A stretch of 64,000 nucleotides of DNA from Eutreptiella sp. 'Long Island Sound 2002' (GCA_964036045.1 OZ038378.1:174676341-174740340), one strand, 5' to 3'. Counted from the first letter of the stretch, positions 23,000-34,980 are shown. The notes: generated by a model not told the origin, from the letters alone. Made by a program: numbers and translations.

Positions 23000-24160
23000 T
23001 TTTGCGGGTACTAGACGCCTTTCGGCCCCGGGGGGAGACCTGGTCGGGCCAAGTGATATCCTCCCCACCGGGTCCTAGTGGGGGGCCATCCAAGACGCAC
23101 CTCCTGCCTGGTGGCGGAGTCCCCCGGGTTCACAGAGCTCGGAGCCCCGTCCTTCCCCGGCGTCCCCGTTTCGGCACTCCCCGGTCAGTGCATCGATTCG
23201 CAGCCGTGGCTGCGGGCGCTTACCCACTGCGTCGCCCCCCTAATGCGTGGTCGCCCGGGGCGCCGGCGCCGCCGGGCCCGTGCTACTGGCTTGTCGCCAG
23301 TGGGACCCCCTTGGGCTGGCGCGGAGGCTGCCTAGCCTAGGGGTTGGGGCGTGGCGCTGTGCGCCACTACTGCCTTGGCGGGTGCAGTGTCCCGTCTGTG
23401 TGTGCGCGGCGCTCGCGGCCGGTTCGGGGGGGTTCGGGCCGGTACCTGGTGTTGTGTCTCCCCTTCTTCTCCCTTCCCGCCCCGCATGTTCCGCGCTGCG
23501 TGTGGCGGGCCGTCCCGTCCGGGTGTCCCTTACCCTCGCTCGCTGGTACGCCATTCCATGCGGTCTGTGCGTTCCGCGCGCTCGGTCCGGTTGCCCTTCC
23601 GGTAGTCCCCGCGTGTCCTTTTCGTGTGTGTGCGCTCGCGCTCTCGCGGTGTCCGCTCCCCCCCCCAGCTGGGTGGTGTGGCGCGCGCATCTCGCGTGGT
23701 CCCGGCACTGGGCGCTGGTAGGGCCGTTCCACGTGGTCCGTGCCCCTCCGCGTGTCCTGCCCCGGTCCCTTGCTCCGTCTGGCGTGCTTGGGGGGGGGGG
23801 GTCCGGTCCCGGTTCCCCCCTACTTGGCTTGGGGTTGTGGGGGCGGCGGCAGGGCGTCCCCGGGGGGGTGCCTTCGACCGTTGCGTGGGGCGTTTGGGGT
23901 CATGCGCTCCTCCTCCCCCGACTGCCCGTCCACTGGGTGGGCTGTCGGGGTCCGCGTTGTGGGCGCGGGCGTGCGGTTGTGGGGGCCCTGCTCTGTTCCT
24001 GTGGGGGCTGCTCGCCGCAGGGCGGGTCCACGGCGTTCTTATGCTGGGTGGCGGGCTGGGGGGGGGGGGGGCGTGCGCCGTTTCCTCCGGCTGTGCGGCC
24101 GGGGCGGGGCCTGTAGGGCGGGGGGTCGCTCTGCCTCTTTCCGTCCCTCTGCCTTCTCTG
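23000..24160 (-). other. LINE 3' region, unique GC-rich part
   Basis: Very GC-rich DNA with long G-runs. Open frames exist in most phases only because A/T-containing stops are rare; none shows a recognisable motif. I treat it as 3' untranslated element sequence. Confidence 0.55.
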
Positions 24161-26010
24161 GGCAGGCAACAAAGCGGGCGTCACTGGCGTTGTGCTGTCC
24201 ATGGGGGGCGTGGCCCCCCATACCACTCCGGTTCGTGCTCACCCGGCTTCTCTGGGTACGATCTGTGCGGCGTCCCGGTGCGCAGGCGTGGGCTCGCTTG
24301 TTCTTCGCGGCCCCCATGTGAGCCGGCGGCTGGAGCGGGGGGCGGGTCACACTCCGGCTCCCCTCTCAGGCGGGGGGGGGCCATCCCCCCTGCCTCGGGG
24401 GATGGGGGCCGGGGCCCCCGCGGCTGGCGGGCTGGTGGGGGGGCGGGGGGGGGGGGGTGTCGCGCCGCGGCCTCCCTGCTCTCGTTCCGGGCGGCGGCCT
24501 GCGGTACTCCTTTCTGGCTCTCTCCGTGTCGCCGGCGCGCTCCCTTCCGGCGCGCGCGTGCGGTCGGGGCTGAAGTGCCGCCCCGGGGTGGGGGGGGGTG
24601 AGGGGCGGCCCGTGGACCGCTCCCCTGGGGGCCCCAGCTGACCTGAAAACCCCCCCTCTGTCACCTCGGAGTGGGCTGTGGTTACGGGAGGGTCATGTGG
24701 GGCGCGGCCTCCTTCGTGTTCCGTTGTGCGCGTTGCTCCGGCACGCCGGTGTGGGTTCGCGGGAGCAGGTCCAGCCGCCGTTGCCCTTACCGCGTCGCCG
24801 TTCCTCCTGAGGGTGGGGGCGCCCCCCCGGCCCTGGGGGGGCGGAGGGCCGCGCCTGTGGCTCCCCAGCTGAGGTGGGTGCGGGGGGGGGGGGGTGGGGG
24901 GGCCGCCCCCCCGCCCGCTCTCGGGCCTGTGTGGGAGGGGGGGGGGGGGGTGGGGGGGGGCCTTTGGTCCCCTGGCGATGCCCCCTGTCGGCCAAGGGGG
25001 GGGGGGGCGGCTTGGCAGTCCTGGCCCCGGGGGCCAGACATCGGCCAGGGGGTCGCGCCCTTCCCCCGCCCCCCTCTACCGAGAGCCGGATTCTTGCGCA
25101 GGCCCTCTCTGGGGCCCCTCATCCCCCGGCCGTTGCCGCGCGGCGTTGGCCGGCCGGGGGTGGCCGTGAGGGTTAGCGGTCAGTGGTTAGCGGGCTGCGG
25201 GGCAGCAGGTTTCCCCCCGCGCTTGTTGTCTCCGCACTCCCTCCCGCGGGAGGTGGCGCGCCGCTTTCCCCGGACAGGCAACAAAGCGGGCGTCACTGGC
25301 GTTGTGCTGTCCATGGGGGGCGTGGCCCCCCATACCACTCCGGTTCGCGCCCACCCGGCTTCTCTGGGTACGATCTGCGCGGCGTCCCGGTGCGCAGGCG
25401 TGGGCCCACTTGTTCTTCGCGGCCCCCATTTGAGCCGGCGGCTGGGGCGGGGGGGCGGGTCACACTCTGGCTCCCCTCTCGGGCGGGGGGGGTCCATCCC
25501 CCCTGCCTCGGGGGGTGGGGGCCGGGGCCCCCGCGGCTGGCGGGCTGGTGGGGGGCGGGGGGGGGGGGGGTGTCGCGCCGCGGCCTCCCTGCTCTCGTCC
25601 GGGCGGCGGCCTGCGGTACTCCTTTCTGGCTCTCTCCGTGTCGCCGGCGCGCTCCTTTCCGGCGCGCGCGTGCGGTCGGGGCTGAAGTGCCGCCCCGGGG
25701 TGGGGGGGGGGTGAGGGGCGGCCCGTGGACCGCTCCCCCGGGGGCCCCAGCTGACCTGAAACCCCCCCTCTGTCACCTCGGAGTGGGCTGTGGTTACGGG
25801 AGGGTCATGTGGGGCGCGGCCTCCTTCCTGTTCCGTTATGCGCGTTGCCCCGGCACGCCGGTGTGGGTTCTCGGGAGCAGGTCCAGCCGCCGTTGCCCTT
25901 ACCGCGTCGCCGTTCCTCCTGATAGTGGGGGCGCCCCCCCGGCCCTGCGGGGGCGGAGGGCCGCGCCTGTGGCTCCCCAGCTGAGGTGGGTGCGGGGGGG
26001 GGGGGTTGGG
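24160..26010 (-). repeat. LINE 3' region duplicated blocks Y-X-Y
   Basis: Block Y (about 24,163-24,900) starts CAGGCAACAAAGCGGGCG and recurs at about 25,274-26,010 with few changes. Between them lies block X (about 24,870-25,260), which recurs beyond the minisatellite at about 31,090-31,490. A (GGGTT)n run follows at about 26,005-26,025. Confidence 0.75.
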
Positions 26011-26153
26011 TTGGGTTGGGTTGGACTCTCCCGACTTGAAAAATGCGACGGACCCGTCTAGGTAGAAAAATTTGGGTCCCCCGGGAGCGGCGCAGTCATC
26101 GGAGTAGTCACAGCACACTCCGCCTCCGAGGACCACTGCACCGCACTTGGAAC

Positions 26154-29100
26154 TGCTTCTGGGGCCCAGCCTCTCGGCGGTCGCACGGGGCCCTGCCCCT
26201 CTCGGCTTCTGGGGCCCAGCCCCAAGGCGGTCACACGGGGCCCTGCCCCACTCGGCCTCTGGGGCCCAGCCCCTCGGCGGTCGCACGGGGCCCTGCCCCA
26301 CTCGGCTTCTGGGGCCCAGCCCCTCGGCGGTCGCACGGGGCCCTGCCCCTCTCGGCTTCTGGGGCCCAGCCCCAAGGCGGTCACACGGGGCCCTGCCCCA
26401 CTCGGCCTCTGGGGCCCAGCCCCTCGGCGGTCGCACGGGGCCCTGCCCCACTCGGCTTCTGGGGCCCAGCCCCACGGCGGTCACACGGGGCCCTGCCCCA
26501 CTCGGCTTCTGGGGCCCAGCCCCACGGCGTTCGCACGGGGCCTTGCCCCACTCGGATTCTGGGGCCCAGCCCCACGGCGGTCGCACGGGGCCCTGCCCCA
26601 CTCGGCTTCTGGGGCCAAGCCCCTCGGCGGTCGCACGGGGCCCTGCCCCACTCGGCTTCTGGGGCCCAGCCCCACGGCGGTCGCACGGGGCCCTGCCCCA
26701 CTCGGCTTCTGGGGCCCAGCCCCTCGGCGGTCGCACGGGGCCCTGCCCCACTCGGCTTCTGGGGCCCAGCCCCTCGGCGGTCACACGGGGCCCTGCCCCA
26801 CTCGGCTTCTGGGGCCCAGCCCCACGGCGGTCGCACGGGGCCCTGCCCCACTCGGCTTCTGGGGCCCAGCCCCAAGGCGGTCACACGGGGCCCTGCCCCA
26901 CTCGGCTTCTGAGGCCCAGCCCCAAGGCGGTCGCACGGGGCCCTGCCCCACTCGGATTCTGGGGCCCAGCCCCTCGGCGGTCACACGGGGCCCTGCCCCA
27001 CTCGGCTTCTGGGGCCCAGCCCGACGGTGATCGCACGGGGCCCTGCCCCACTCGGCTTCTGGGGCCCAGCCCCACGGCGGTCGCACGGGGCCCTGCCCCA
27101 CTCGGCTTCTGGGGCCCAGCCCCACGGTGATCGCACGGGGCCCTGCCCCACTCGGCTTCTGGGGCCCAGCCCCACGGCGGTCACACGGGGCCCTGCCCCA
27201 CTCGGCTTCTGGGGCCCAGCCCCACGGCGGTCACACGGGGCCCTGCCCCACTCGGCTTCTGGGGCCCAGCCCCTCGGCGGTCGCACGGGGCCCTGCCCCA
27301 CTCGGATTCTGGGGCCCAGCCCCTCGGCGGTCGCACGGGGCCCTGCCCCACTCGGATTCTGGGGCCCAGCCCCACGGCGGTCACACGGGGCCCTGCCCCA
27401 CTCGGCTTCTGGGGCCCAGCCCCTCGGCGGTCGCACGGGGCCCTGCCCCACTCGGATTCTGGGGCCCAGCCCCACGGCGGTCACACGGGGCCCTGCCCCA
27501 CTCGGCTTCTGGGGCCCAGCCCCTCGGCGGTCGCACGGGGCCCTGCCCCACTCGGATTCTGGGGCCCAGCCCCACGGCGGTCGCACGGGGCCCTGCCCCA
27601 CTCGGATTCTGGGGCCCAGCCCCACGGCGGTCGCACGGGGCCCTGCCCCACTCGGCTTCTGGGGCCAAGCCCCTCGGCGGTCACACGGGGCCCTGCCCCA
27701 CTCGGCTTCTGGGGCCCAGCCCCACGGCGGTCGCACGGGGCCCTGCCCCACTCGGCTTCTGGGGCCCAGCCCCTCGGTGATCACACGGGGCCCTGCCCCA
27801 CTCGGCTTCTGGGGCCCAGCCCCTCGGCGGTCGCACGGGGCCCTGCCCCACTCGGCTTCTGGGGCCCAGCCCCACGGCGGTCGCACGGGGCCCTGCCCCA
27901 CTCGGCTTCTGGGGCCCAGCCCCTCGGCGGTCGCACGGGGCCCTGCCCCACTCGGCTTCTGGGGCCCAGCCCCTCGGCGGTCGCACGGGGCCCTGCCCCA
28001 CTCGGTTTCTGGGGCTCAGCCCCACGGCGGTCGCACGGGGCCCTGCCCCACTCGGCTTCTGGGGCCCAGCCCCTCGGCGGTCACACGGGGCCCTGCCCCA
28101 CTCGGCTTCTGGGGCCCAGCCCCAAGGCGGTCACACGGGGCCCTGCCCCACTCGGCTTCTGGGGCCCAGCCCCACGGCGGTCGCACGGGGCCCTGCCCCA
28201 CTCGGATTCTGGGGCCCAGCCCCTCGGCGGTCGCACGGGGCCCTGCCCCACTCGGCTTCTGAGGCCCAGCCCCAAGGCGGTCACACGGGGCCCTGCCCCA
28301 CTCGGCTTCTGGGGCCCAGCCCCACGGCGGTCGCACGGGGCCCTGCCCCACTCGGCTTCTGGGGCCCAGCCCCAAGGCGGTCGCACGGGGCCCTGCCCCA
28401 CTCGGATTCTGGGGCCCAGCCCCACGGCGGTCGCACGGGGCCCTGCCCCACTCGGCTTCTGGGGCCCAGCCCCTCGGCGGTCGCACGGGGCCCTGCCCCA
28501 CTCGGCTTCTGGGGCCCAGCCCCACGGCGTTCGCACGGGGCCCTGCCCCACTCGGATTCTGGGGCCCAGCCCCAAGGCGGTCACACGGGGCCCTGCCCCA
28601 CTCGGCTTCTGGGGCCCAGCCCCACGGCGGTCGCACGGGGCCCTGCCCCACTCGGCTTCTGGGGCCAAGCCCCTCGGCGGTCGCACGGGGCCCTGCCCCA
28701 CTCGGCTTCTGGGGCCCAGCCCCTCGGCGGTCGCACGGGGCCCTGCCCCACTCGGCTTCTGAGGCGCAGCCCCAAGGCGGTCACACGGGGCCCTGCCCCA
28801 CTCGGCTTCTGGGGCCCAGCCCCACGGCGGTCGCACGGGGCCCTGCCCCACTCGGCTTCTGGGGCCCAGCCCCAAGGCGGTCGCACGGGGCCCTGCCCCA
28901 CTCGGATTCTGGGGCCCAGCCCCACGGCGGTCGCACGGGGCCCTGCCCCACTCGGCTTCTGGGGCCCAGCCCCTCGGCGGTCACACGGGGCCCTGCCCCA
29001 CTCGGCTTCTGGGGCCCAGCCCCACGGCGGTCACACGGGGCCCTGCCCCACTCGGCTTCTGGGGCCCAGCCCCTCGGCGGTCGCACGGGGCCCTGCCCCA

Positions 29101-30793
29101 CTCGGCTTCTGGGGCCCAGCCCCTCGGCGGTCGCACGGGGCCCTGCCCCACTCGGCTTCTGGGGCCCAGCCCCACGGCGGTCACACGGGGCCCTGCCCCA
29201 CTCGGCTTCTGGGGCCCAGCCCCACGGCGGTCGCACGGGGCCCTGCCCCACTCGGCTTCTGGGGCCCAGCCCCACGGCGGTCGCACGGGGCCCTGCCCCA
29301 CTCGGCTTCTGGGGCCCAGCCCCACGGCGGTCACACGGGGCCCTGCCCCACTCGGCTTCTGGGGCCCAGCCCCTCGGCGGTCGCACGGGGCCCTGCCCCA
29401 CTCGGCTTCTGGGGCCCAGCCCCTCGGCGGTCGCACGGGGCCCTGCCCCACTCGGCTTCTGGGGCCAAGCCCCTCGGCGGTCGCACGGGGCCCTGCCCCA
29501 CTCGGCTTCTGGGGCCCAGCCCCTCGGCGGTCGCACGGGGCCCTGCCCCACTCGGCTTCTGGGGCCCAGCCCCACGGCGGTCACACGGGGCCCTGCCCCA
29601 CTCGGCTTCTGGGGCCCAGCCCCTCGGCGGTCGCACGGGGCCCTGCCCCACTCGGCTTCTGGGGCCCAGCCCCTCGGCGGTCGCACGGGGCCCTGCCCCA
29701 CTCGGCTTCTGGGGCCAAGCCCCTCGGCGGTCGCACGGGGCCCTGCCCCACTCGGCTTCTGGGGCCCAGCCCCTCGGCGGTCGCACGGGGCCCTGCCCCA
29801 CACGGCTTCTGGGGCCCAGCCCCAAGGCGGTCACACGGGGCCCTGCCCCACTCGGCTTCTGGGGCCCAGCCCCACGGCGGTCGCACGGGGCCCTGCCCCA
29901 CTCGGATTCTGGGGCCCAGCCCCACGGCGGTCGCACGGGGCCCTGCCCCACTCGGCTTCTGGGGCCCAGCCCCTCGGCGGTCGCACGGGGCCCTGCCCCA
30001 CTCGGATTCTGGGGCCCAGCCCCACGGCGGTCGCACGGGGCCCTGCCCCACTCGGCTTCTGGGGCCCAGCCCCTCGGCGGTCACACGGGGCCCTGCCCCA
30101 CTCGGCTTCTGGGGCCCAGCCCCTCGGCGGTCGCACGGGGCCCTGCCCCACTCGGCTTCTGGGGCCCAGCCCCTCGGCGGTCGCACGGGGCCCTGCCCCA
30201 CTCGGCTTCTGGGGCCCAGCCCCACGGCGGTCGCACGGGGCCCTGCCCCACTCGGCTTCTGGGGCCAAGCCCCTCGGCGGTCACACGGGGCCCTGCCCCA
30301 CTCGGCTTCTGGGGCCCAGCCCCACGGCGGTCACACGGGGCCCTGCCCCACTCGGCTTCTGGGGCCCAGCCCCTCGGCGGTCGCACGGGGCCCTGCCCCA
30401 CTCGGCTTCTGGGGCCCAGCCCCTCGGCGGTCGCACGGGGCCCTGCCCCACTCGGCTTCTGGGGCCCAGCCCCACGGCGGTCGCACGGGGCCTTGCCCCA
30501 CTCGGCTTCTGGGGCCCAGCCCCTCGGCGTTCGCACGGGGCCCTGCCCCACTCGGCTTCTGGGGCCCAGCCCCTCGGCGGTCGCACGGGGCCCTGCCCCA
30601 CTCGGCTTCTGGGGCCCAGCCCCACGGCGGTCGCACGGGGCCCTGCCCCACTCGAATTCCGGGGCCCAGCCCCACGGCGGTCGCACGGGGCCCTGCCCCA
30701 CTCGGCTTCTGGGGCCCAGCCCCTCGGTGATCGCACGGGGCCCTGCCCCACTCGGCTTCTGGGGCCCAGCCCCACGGCAGTCGCACGGGGCAC
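26154..30793 (-). repeat. 50-bp minisatellite, about 93 units
   Basis: The unit begins CTCGGCTTCTGGGGCCCAGC and is exactly 50 bp, with 40 G/C positions. Register is unbroken: GGGGCCCAGC starts at 26,161 and again at every 50-bp step to 30,661. Units differ mainly at four sites (CGGCTT/CGGATT, CCTCGG/CCACGG/CCAAGG, GGCGG/GGTGA/GGCGT, TCGC/TCAC). Multi-unit duplications are visible, for example 150 bp at 26,201-26,350 and 26,351-26,500. Confidence 0.97.
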
Positions 30794-31575
30794 GGGGTCC
30801 AACTCCTCGTCTGCACCAATTGACTGCCATTAGCAGCACTCAGGGCCCCCAACCGCGGCGGCCCCCGCGTCGAGACGGAGGCCACTGCTCGTCCCTTCGC
30901 ACGTCGGCACGGTCACGAGTACGCGCGGGGGATATGGCGGTGCGGCAGGGGCGCGAACCCTGGGAAGGGAGAGCGCGGGTGAGGCTGGGTGGCCCGGGTG
31001 CACGACAGGGGAGGGTGCCTGTCCCTCACAGCACAGCACCGTTCTCCCTCGGGGGGCACCCTCGGGGGGTGGCAGGGATGGGCCCTGGGCTGACTCGGCG
31101 GGGGGGGGGGGGGGTGGGGGGGCCGCCCCCCCCGCCCGCCCTCGGGTCTGTGTTGGAGGGGGGGGGGGAGTGGGGGGGGCCCTTTGGTCCCCTGGCGATG
31201 CCTCTCGTCGGCCGGGGGGGAGGGGCGGGGGCGGCATGGCAGTCCTGGCCCCGGGGGCCAGCCATCGGCCAGGGGGTAGCGCCCTTCTCCCGCCCCCCAT
31301 CTATCGAGAGCCGGATTCTCGCGCAGGCCCTCGCCGGGGCCCCTCATCCCCCGGCCGTTGTCGCGCGGCGCAGGCCGGCCGGGGGTGGCCGTGAGGGTTA
31401 GCGGTCAGTGGTTAGCGGGCTGCGGGGCAGCAGGTTCCCCCCCGCGCTCGTTGTCTCCGCACTCCCTCCCGCGGGAGGTGGCGCGCCCTCTTACGTCGTG
31501 CCATACCGTGGGGGGGGCGTGGGTCGGGGGGCCCAGCCCCCCCCCCCAACTCTCCCGTACCCGCCGTCTGGGCCT
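30794..31575 (-). other. LINE 3' region between ORF4 and minisatellite, with block X copy
   Basis: GC-rich non-coding stretch. From about 31,090 to 31,490 it repeats block X seen at 24,870-25,260, including AGCCGGATTCT and GGTTAGCGGTCAGTGGTTAG. The minisatellite therefore sits between two copies of X. Confidence 0.65.
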
Positions 31576-33708
31576 TCACCTGCGCCGCCGCTTGTGTGGG
31601 GGCTGGGGCTGCGGCGGCGGCGGGTTGTGCCGGCGGTAGCGCCAGTGGGCGAGGGCGCTGCGCAAAGCCCGGGGGAGCCAGTTGTTGGCGTCCGCATCCG
31701 TGATGCGGAGCACCGCTCCCCCTTCCAGGAAGGCCGGCCACGTCGGCTCCCTGTCGGGCCACGCCGCCCGGATCACTGACCTGAGGACCGTCTCGTGGTC
31801 CTCTGGGGCTGCCCACCCCCCTGGGGGTACCTCTCGGTTTCCTCCGTCCCTCCGGAGAAGCACGGCATCGAAGGGCCGGTTCCTCGACCTCCTGGAGGTC
31901 CCCTGGTTGGCCCAGCACAACCACCCGTACACTTCCCCCACCAGGGGGAGGGTCTCCTCCCCCAGCGGGTCCGGGACCGCGCCCCAGTCCCGGTCCCATG
32001 GCCGGCCCTCCTCCGCCCCCCGTGCCGGCCCCCCTCGCTGCCCCTGCGCCTGCGGCGCCGATGCCGCGCCCCGTCCCCCCTCCGCCGAGGCCATCCGCGC
32101 CGGCTCCGCCCTCGGCGCGGGGGGGGCTTGCTGGTGCTGGTGTCCTGGGGGTTGGGGGGGGACGAGCTCGCCGGCGTCAGGGTCGATGTTGTAGAGGTGG
32201 TGGTGGTGGTGGTGGTGATGGTGGTGGGTGTGGTGTGCCGGCATCTGTTGGATGCCGGGGGGGACGCACCTCACCGGCTGCACGTCCGGCTGCGGGGGCG
32301 CTCCGCCCTCTGCCCCCCTCCCTTCGCCCCGCCCTCCTTCCTGGGTTCCCATGCCCCGTCCCGCCTGTCCCTTGCGGCCCGCGGCGCCCTTGCCCTTGCC
32401 CTTGGGCCCCTTTCCAGCCCCCTGCCCGTGTCGCGGGTCCCGCCTCCCGTCCCCCACGCCCTGGCCCGCTCGCTCTCCCACCCCCCCTCGTCCTGCCCCC
32501 TGCACCTGGGTTCCCTGCCCGCGCCCCTGAGCGCCCTTCCCGTGCCCTGGCCCCTCCTCGGCCCCCTGCCCGTGTCGCAGGCCCCGCCTCCCGTCCCCCA
32601 CGCCCTGGCCCGCTCGCTCTCCCACCTCCCCTCGCCCTGCCCCCTGCACCTGGGCTCCCTGCCCGCGCCCCTGCGCGCCCTTCCCGTGCCCTGGCCCCTC
32701 CCCTGCCCCCTGCCTGTCGCGCCGTCCGCTGCTCCCCTCCCCCCCGCCGCTGCGCCCTTCCTGGACCACTCGCCGGGCGTCCCGCTGCCTTTGCAGCTGC
32801 GGCAGCGTGACGCCCGGCGGCGAGCGCTCGCGCGTCGGGGGGCGGACGTGCCGCTCCCGCCCCGGGGGGAAGGGCTTGGGGGGGAACGGCTTGGGGGGGC
32901 TGGTGTGGGTGTGGGTGGGGTTGGCGTGGGCGCGGTACTTCGCGCTCTCCCTGCCCACTGCTGCTGCTGCGGCGGCCGCCGGCGAGGCGTCCGCGGCCCG
33001 TGCGGGGTTCTTCCCCCGCTTGCGCGGCGTGCTGGGGGCCGCGGCGTGGCCGGCCGAGGCGGCGTCGCGGCCCGCCGGGGTCGCGACCGCAGCCCCTCGC
33101 GCGCCCTCCTCGCTCTCCTTCGCTGCCGTGGCGGCCGCCGACGAGGCGCCCGTGGCCGCGGTCGCAACCCCTCGCACGCCCTCCTCGTTCTCCTCTGCTG
33201 CCGCGGCGGCCGCCGGCGAGGCGCCCGCGGCCCGTGCGGGGTCCGTCGCAACCCCTCGCGCGCCCTTCTTGCTCTCCTCTGCGGCTGCGGCAGCCCTCGG
33301 CGATGCGCCCGGCTCCTGCGCCGGGGCTGCCCCCCTTGTCGGCGGCGTGCCGGGGGCCGCGGCCGGGGCCGCGGCGTGGCTCGCCGCGGCCTCCGCTTCC
33401 TGCGCGTCTGGGCGGGGCGGGGCGGCGGGGCTGGCCGCTTGGGCGGCGGTGGCGGCCGTCTCGGCTGGCCCAGGTTCCCGGGCCGGCGGCGGCGGCCCGA
33501 CCAGCACCGCCGCCTCCGCCAGCCTCCGCTCCTCGCGCTCCGCGAGGGTCTCCCCCGTCCACTCCGGGGAGGAGACGGGGGAGCGGGAGCGGGACTGGCG
33601 GTGGTGGCGGTCGTCCCGCTGGGGGGACCCATCGGAGTCTGCCATCACTGTTACCCTGGTAGGCATGCGTGGTGGCAGGCGCGCCCTTCCCACCACCTCC
33701 TGGTGCAT
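31576..33708 (-). CDS. LINE ORF4, hypothetical low-complexity protein
   Basis: A 710-codon frame starting at an ATG (33,708-33,706) that overlaps the ORF3 stop as TGATG. The N-terminal third is Ala/Pro/Glu/Arg-rich with SRSRSP, the middle is Gly/Arg/Gln-rich, and a run of about ten His lies near 32,180-32,230. The C-terminal 150 residues look globular (WDRDWGAVPDPLGEETLPLV, then VYGWLCWANQG) and end in Pro-rich and KRRRR segments. No family recognised. The globular end and basic tail suggest a real product, perhaps nucleic-acid binding; this is inference. Low-complexity frames in very GC-rich DNA can be open by chance, so confidence is moderate. Confidence 0.5.
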   Translation of the reverse strand: MHQEVVGRARLPPRMPTRVTVMADSDGSPQRDDRHHRQSRSRSPVSSPEWTGETLAEREERRLAEAAVLVGPPPPAREPGPAETAATAAQAASPAAPPRPDAQEAEAAASHAAAPAAAPGTPPTRGAAPAQEPGASPRAAAAAEESKKGARGVATDPARAAGASPAAAAAAEENEEGVRGVATAATGASSAAATAAKESEEGARGAAVATPAGRDAASAGHAAAPSTPRKRGKNPARAADASPAAAAAAAVGRESAKYRAHANPTHTHTSPPKPFPPKPFPPGRERHVRPPTRERSPPGVTLPQLQRQRDARRVVQEGRSGGGEGSSGRRDRQGAGEGPGHGKGAQGRGQGAQVQGAGRGEVGERAGQGVGDGRRGLRHGQGAEEGPGHGKGAQGRGQGTQVQGAGRGGVGERAGQGVGDGRRDPRHGQGAGKGPKGKGKGAAGRKGQAGRGMGTQEGGRGEGRGAEGGAPPQPDVQPVRCVPPGIQQMPAHHTHHHHHHHHHHLYNIDPDAGELVPPQPPGHQHQQAPPAPRAEPARMASAEGGRGAASAPQAQGQRGGPARGAEEGRPWDRDWGAVPDPLGEETLPLVGEVYGWLCWANQGTSRRSRNRPFDAVLLRRDGGNREVPPGGWAAPEDHETVLRSVIRAAWPDREPTWPAFLEGGAVLRITDADANNWLPRALRSALAHWRYRRHNPPPPQPQPPHKRRRR

Positions 33709-34941
33709 CAGTGCCGTGCCGTGGGCAGTGCCGTGTGGTGCTCTGCGGGGGGGAGGGGGGGAGGGGGTGGGGGGCCGGCTGTGGCGTCAGCCCCGCACGG
33801 CCGGGGGCCCGCGGCCATCCACCGGCATTGGGAGGGGAGGCGGGGGAGCCACGCGGCCCACGCGTCGCGCCACAGCTCCCAGTCTGGGGCGGGGCCCAGG
33901 GCCCCGGGCCCCCGGGGGTCGTCGAGCGGTGTCGGGGGCAGCCGCACCAGGTGGACCCCCGTAACGGCGGTGACCTCCTGTGTGCGCAGGAAGGTGTGTA
34001 CTCCGTACCGCGCCGCGGGCGCCGGGAGGGGGGGGCGGGGTACGGGTGTTCCCCCATAGAGGTGGGTGGGGGTGATCCCCAGGATCCGCCCCGGGTCCCC
34101 GCGGGTCGCGACGACGAGGAGGAGGAGGGGGGTGCCAGGGCACTCCTGCCAGAGGACCTGCCCCCTGTGGTGGGCACCCCTGGTCCCGGAGAGGGGGGGG
34201 GGGCAGGTCTGGGTTAGCACAGCCGCGGGGCGCGTGCGTCGCCGGCGGGAGGGCGGGGCACCAAGTGGGCTCCCTGGGGAATGCCTCGTAGACGACGGCG
34301 TACGGGGGGGTAGGCCCGGTGCCGTCGTACACCGGGTTGGTCGGCCGGGGGCGGGCGGACGCCTCGTCCGCGCCTTCCACGAACACCGTGACCTCGCCCA
34401 CCTCCAGGTCCTCGTCCGGCGGGTGTAGAAGGTGAAGCGCCGCATCCAGCTCGGACACTCCTCCCGGGTACGTGGCCCGCGCCTGGTTCAGGTACGGGGC
34501 CGCGTCCCCGGGGTAGCGCGTCCTGAGGGCATGCAGCAGGGCTGGGGCGCTACTGCGGAGGGACATGGCAGACCCCGCTCCCGTCAGCCGGAGGGTGTCC
34601 CCCATGGACAGGGGCCGGCCCGACCGATTGGACTCGCGCCACTCCATCCAGTGCCCGTAGAGGGCCGCCTCCGGGCTGATGAGCCCCGGCCGGATGGCGT
34701 TCACGATCCGGTGCATTGCCGGGAGCAGCGTAGGGGCCCCCGCTCCGTTCAGGGCGCGGACGGCCGGGAGGGCGGTCTCGTTGAGGAAAGCCCTCGCACT
34801 GCCCTCCAGGTCACACCGTGCGGCAGCGTGCGCTTCTTGTGCCTCCGCCACCCCGTCCGCCACCAGGCCCCGGACGGCCGCCTCCTGCGCTCTGCGGCGG
34901 GCCCTGGTGTGCCCCGGCCCATCCCCCTGTCGGCGTGGCAT
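33708..34941 (-). CDS. LINE ORF3, hypothetical protein, one frameshift
   Basis: The frame starts ATG (34,941) with MPRRQGDGPGHTRARRRAQE, 40 nt after the ORF2 stop. It reads a helical, Ala/Leu-rich protein to about residue 240. An 11-base G-run near 34,193-34,203 then shifts the open frame to one ending in TGA at 33,710-33,708. That frame contains ordinary-looking sequence (QVLWQECPGTPLLLLVVATR and YGVHTFLRTQEVTAVTG). The run length may be a real mutation or a sequencing artefact. The stop overlaps the ORF4 start. No family recognised. Confidence 0.5.
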
Positions 34942-34980
34942 GGTGCTGCGGGCTCTGCAAAGGGCGGCGGCGGGTGGGGG

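Noticed and set aside
23240-25720. Several 200-350 codon frames on both strands.
   Set aside because: They overlap in all phases, consist of Gly/Pro/Arg/Ala runs, and lie in duplicated G-run blocks of the LINE 3' region.
26154-30793. Possible CRISPR array because of regular spacing.
   Set aside because: There are no spacers: the whole 50-bp unit is repeated, and the genome is eukaryotic.
26043-30885. Long open frames (up to over 400 codons) on both strands across the 50-bp repeat.
   Set aside because: The GC-rich unit lacks stop trinucleotides in every phase, so all frames stay open. The unit is not a codon multiple and nothing marks a start.
31795-34059. A 754-codon plus-strand frame opposite LINE ORF3 and ORF4.
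   Set aside because: It has Pro/Ala/Arg/Leu low complexity. The minus strand agrees with the LINE orientation, the TGATG coupling and a globular C-terminus.
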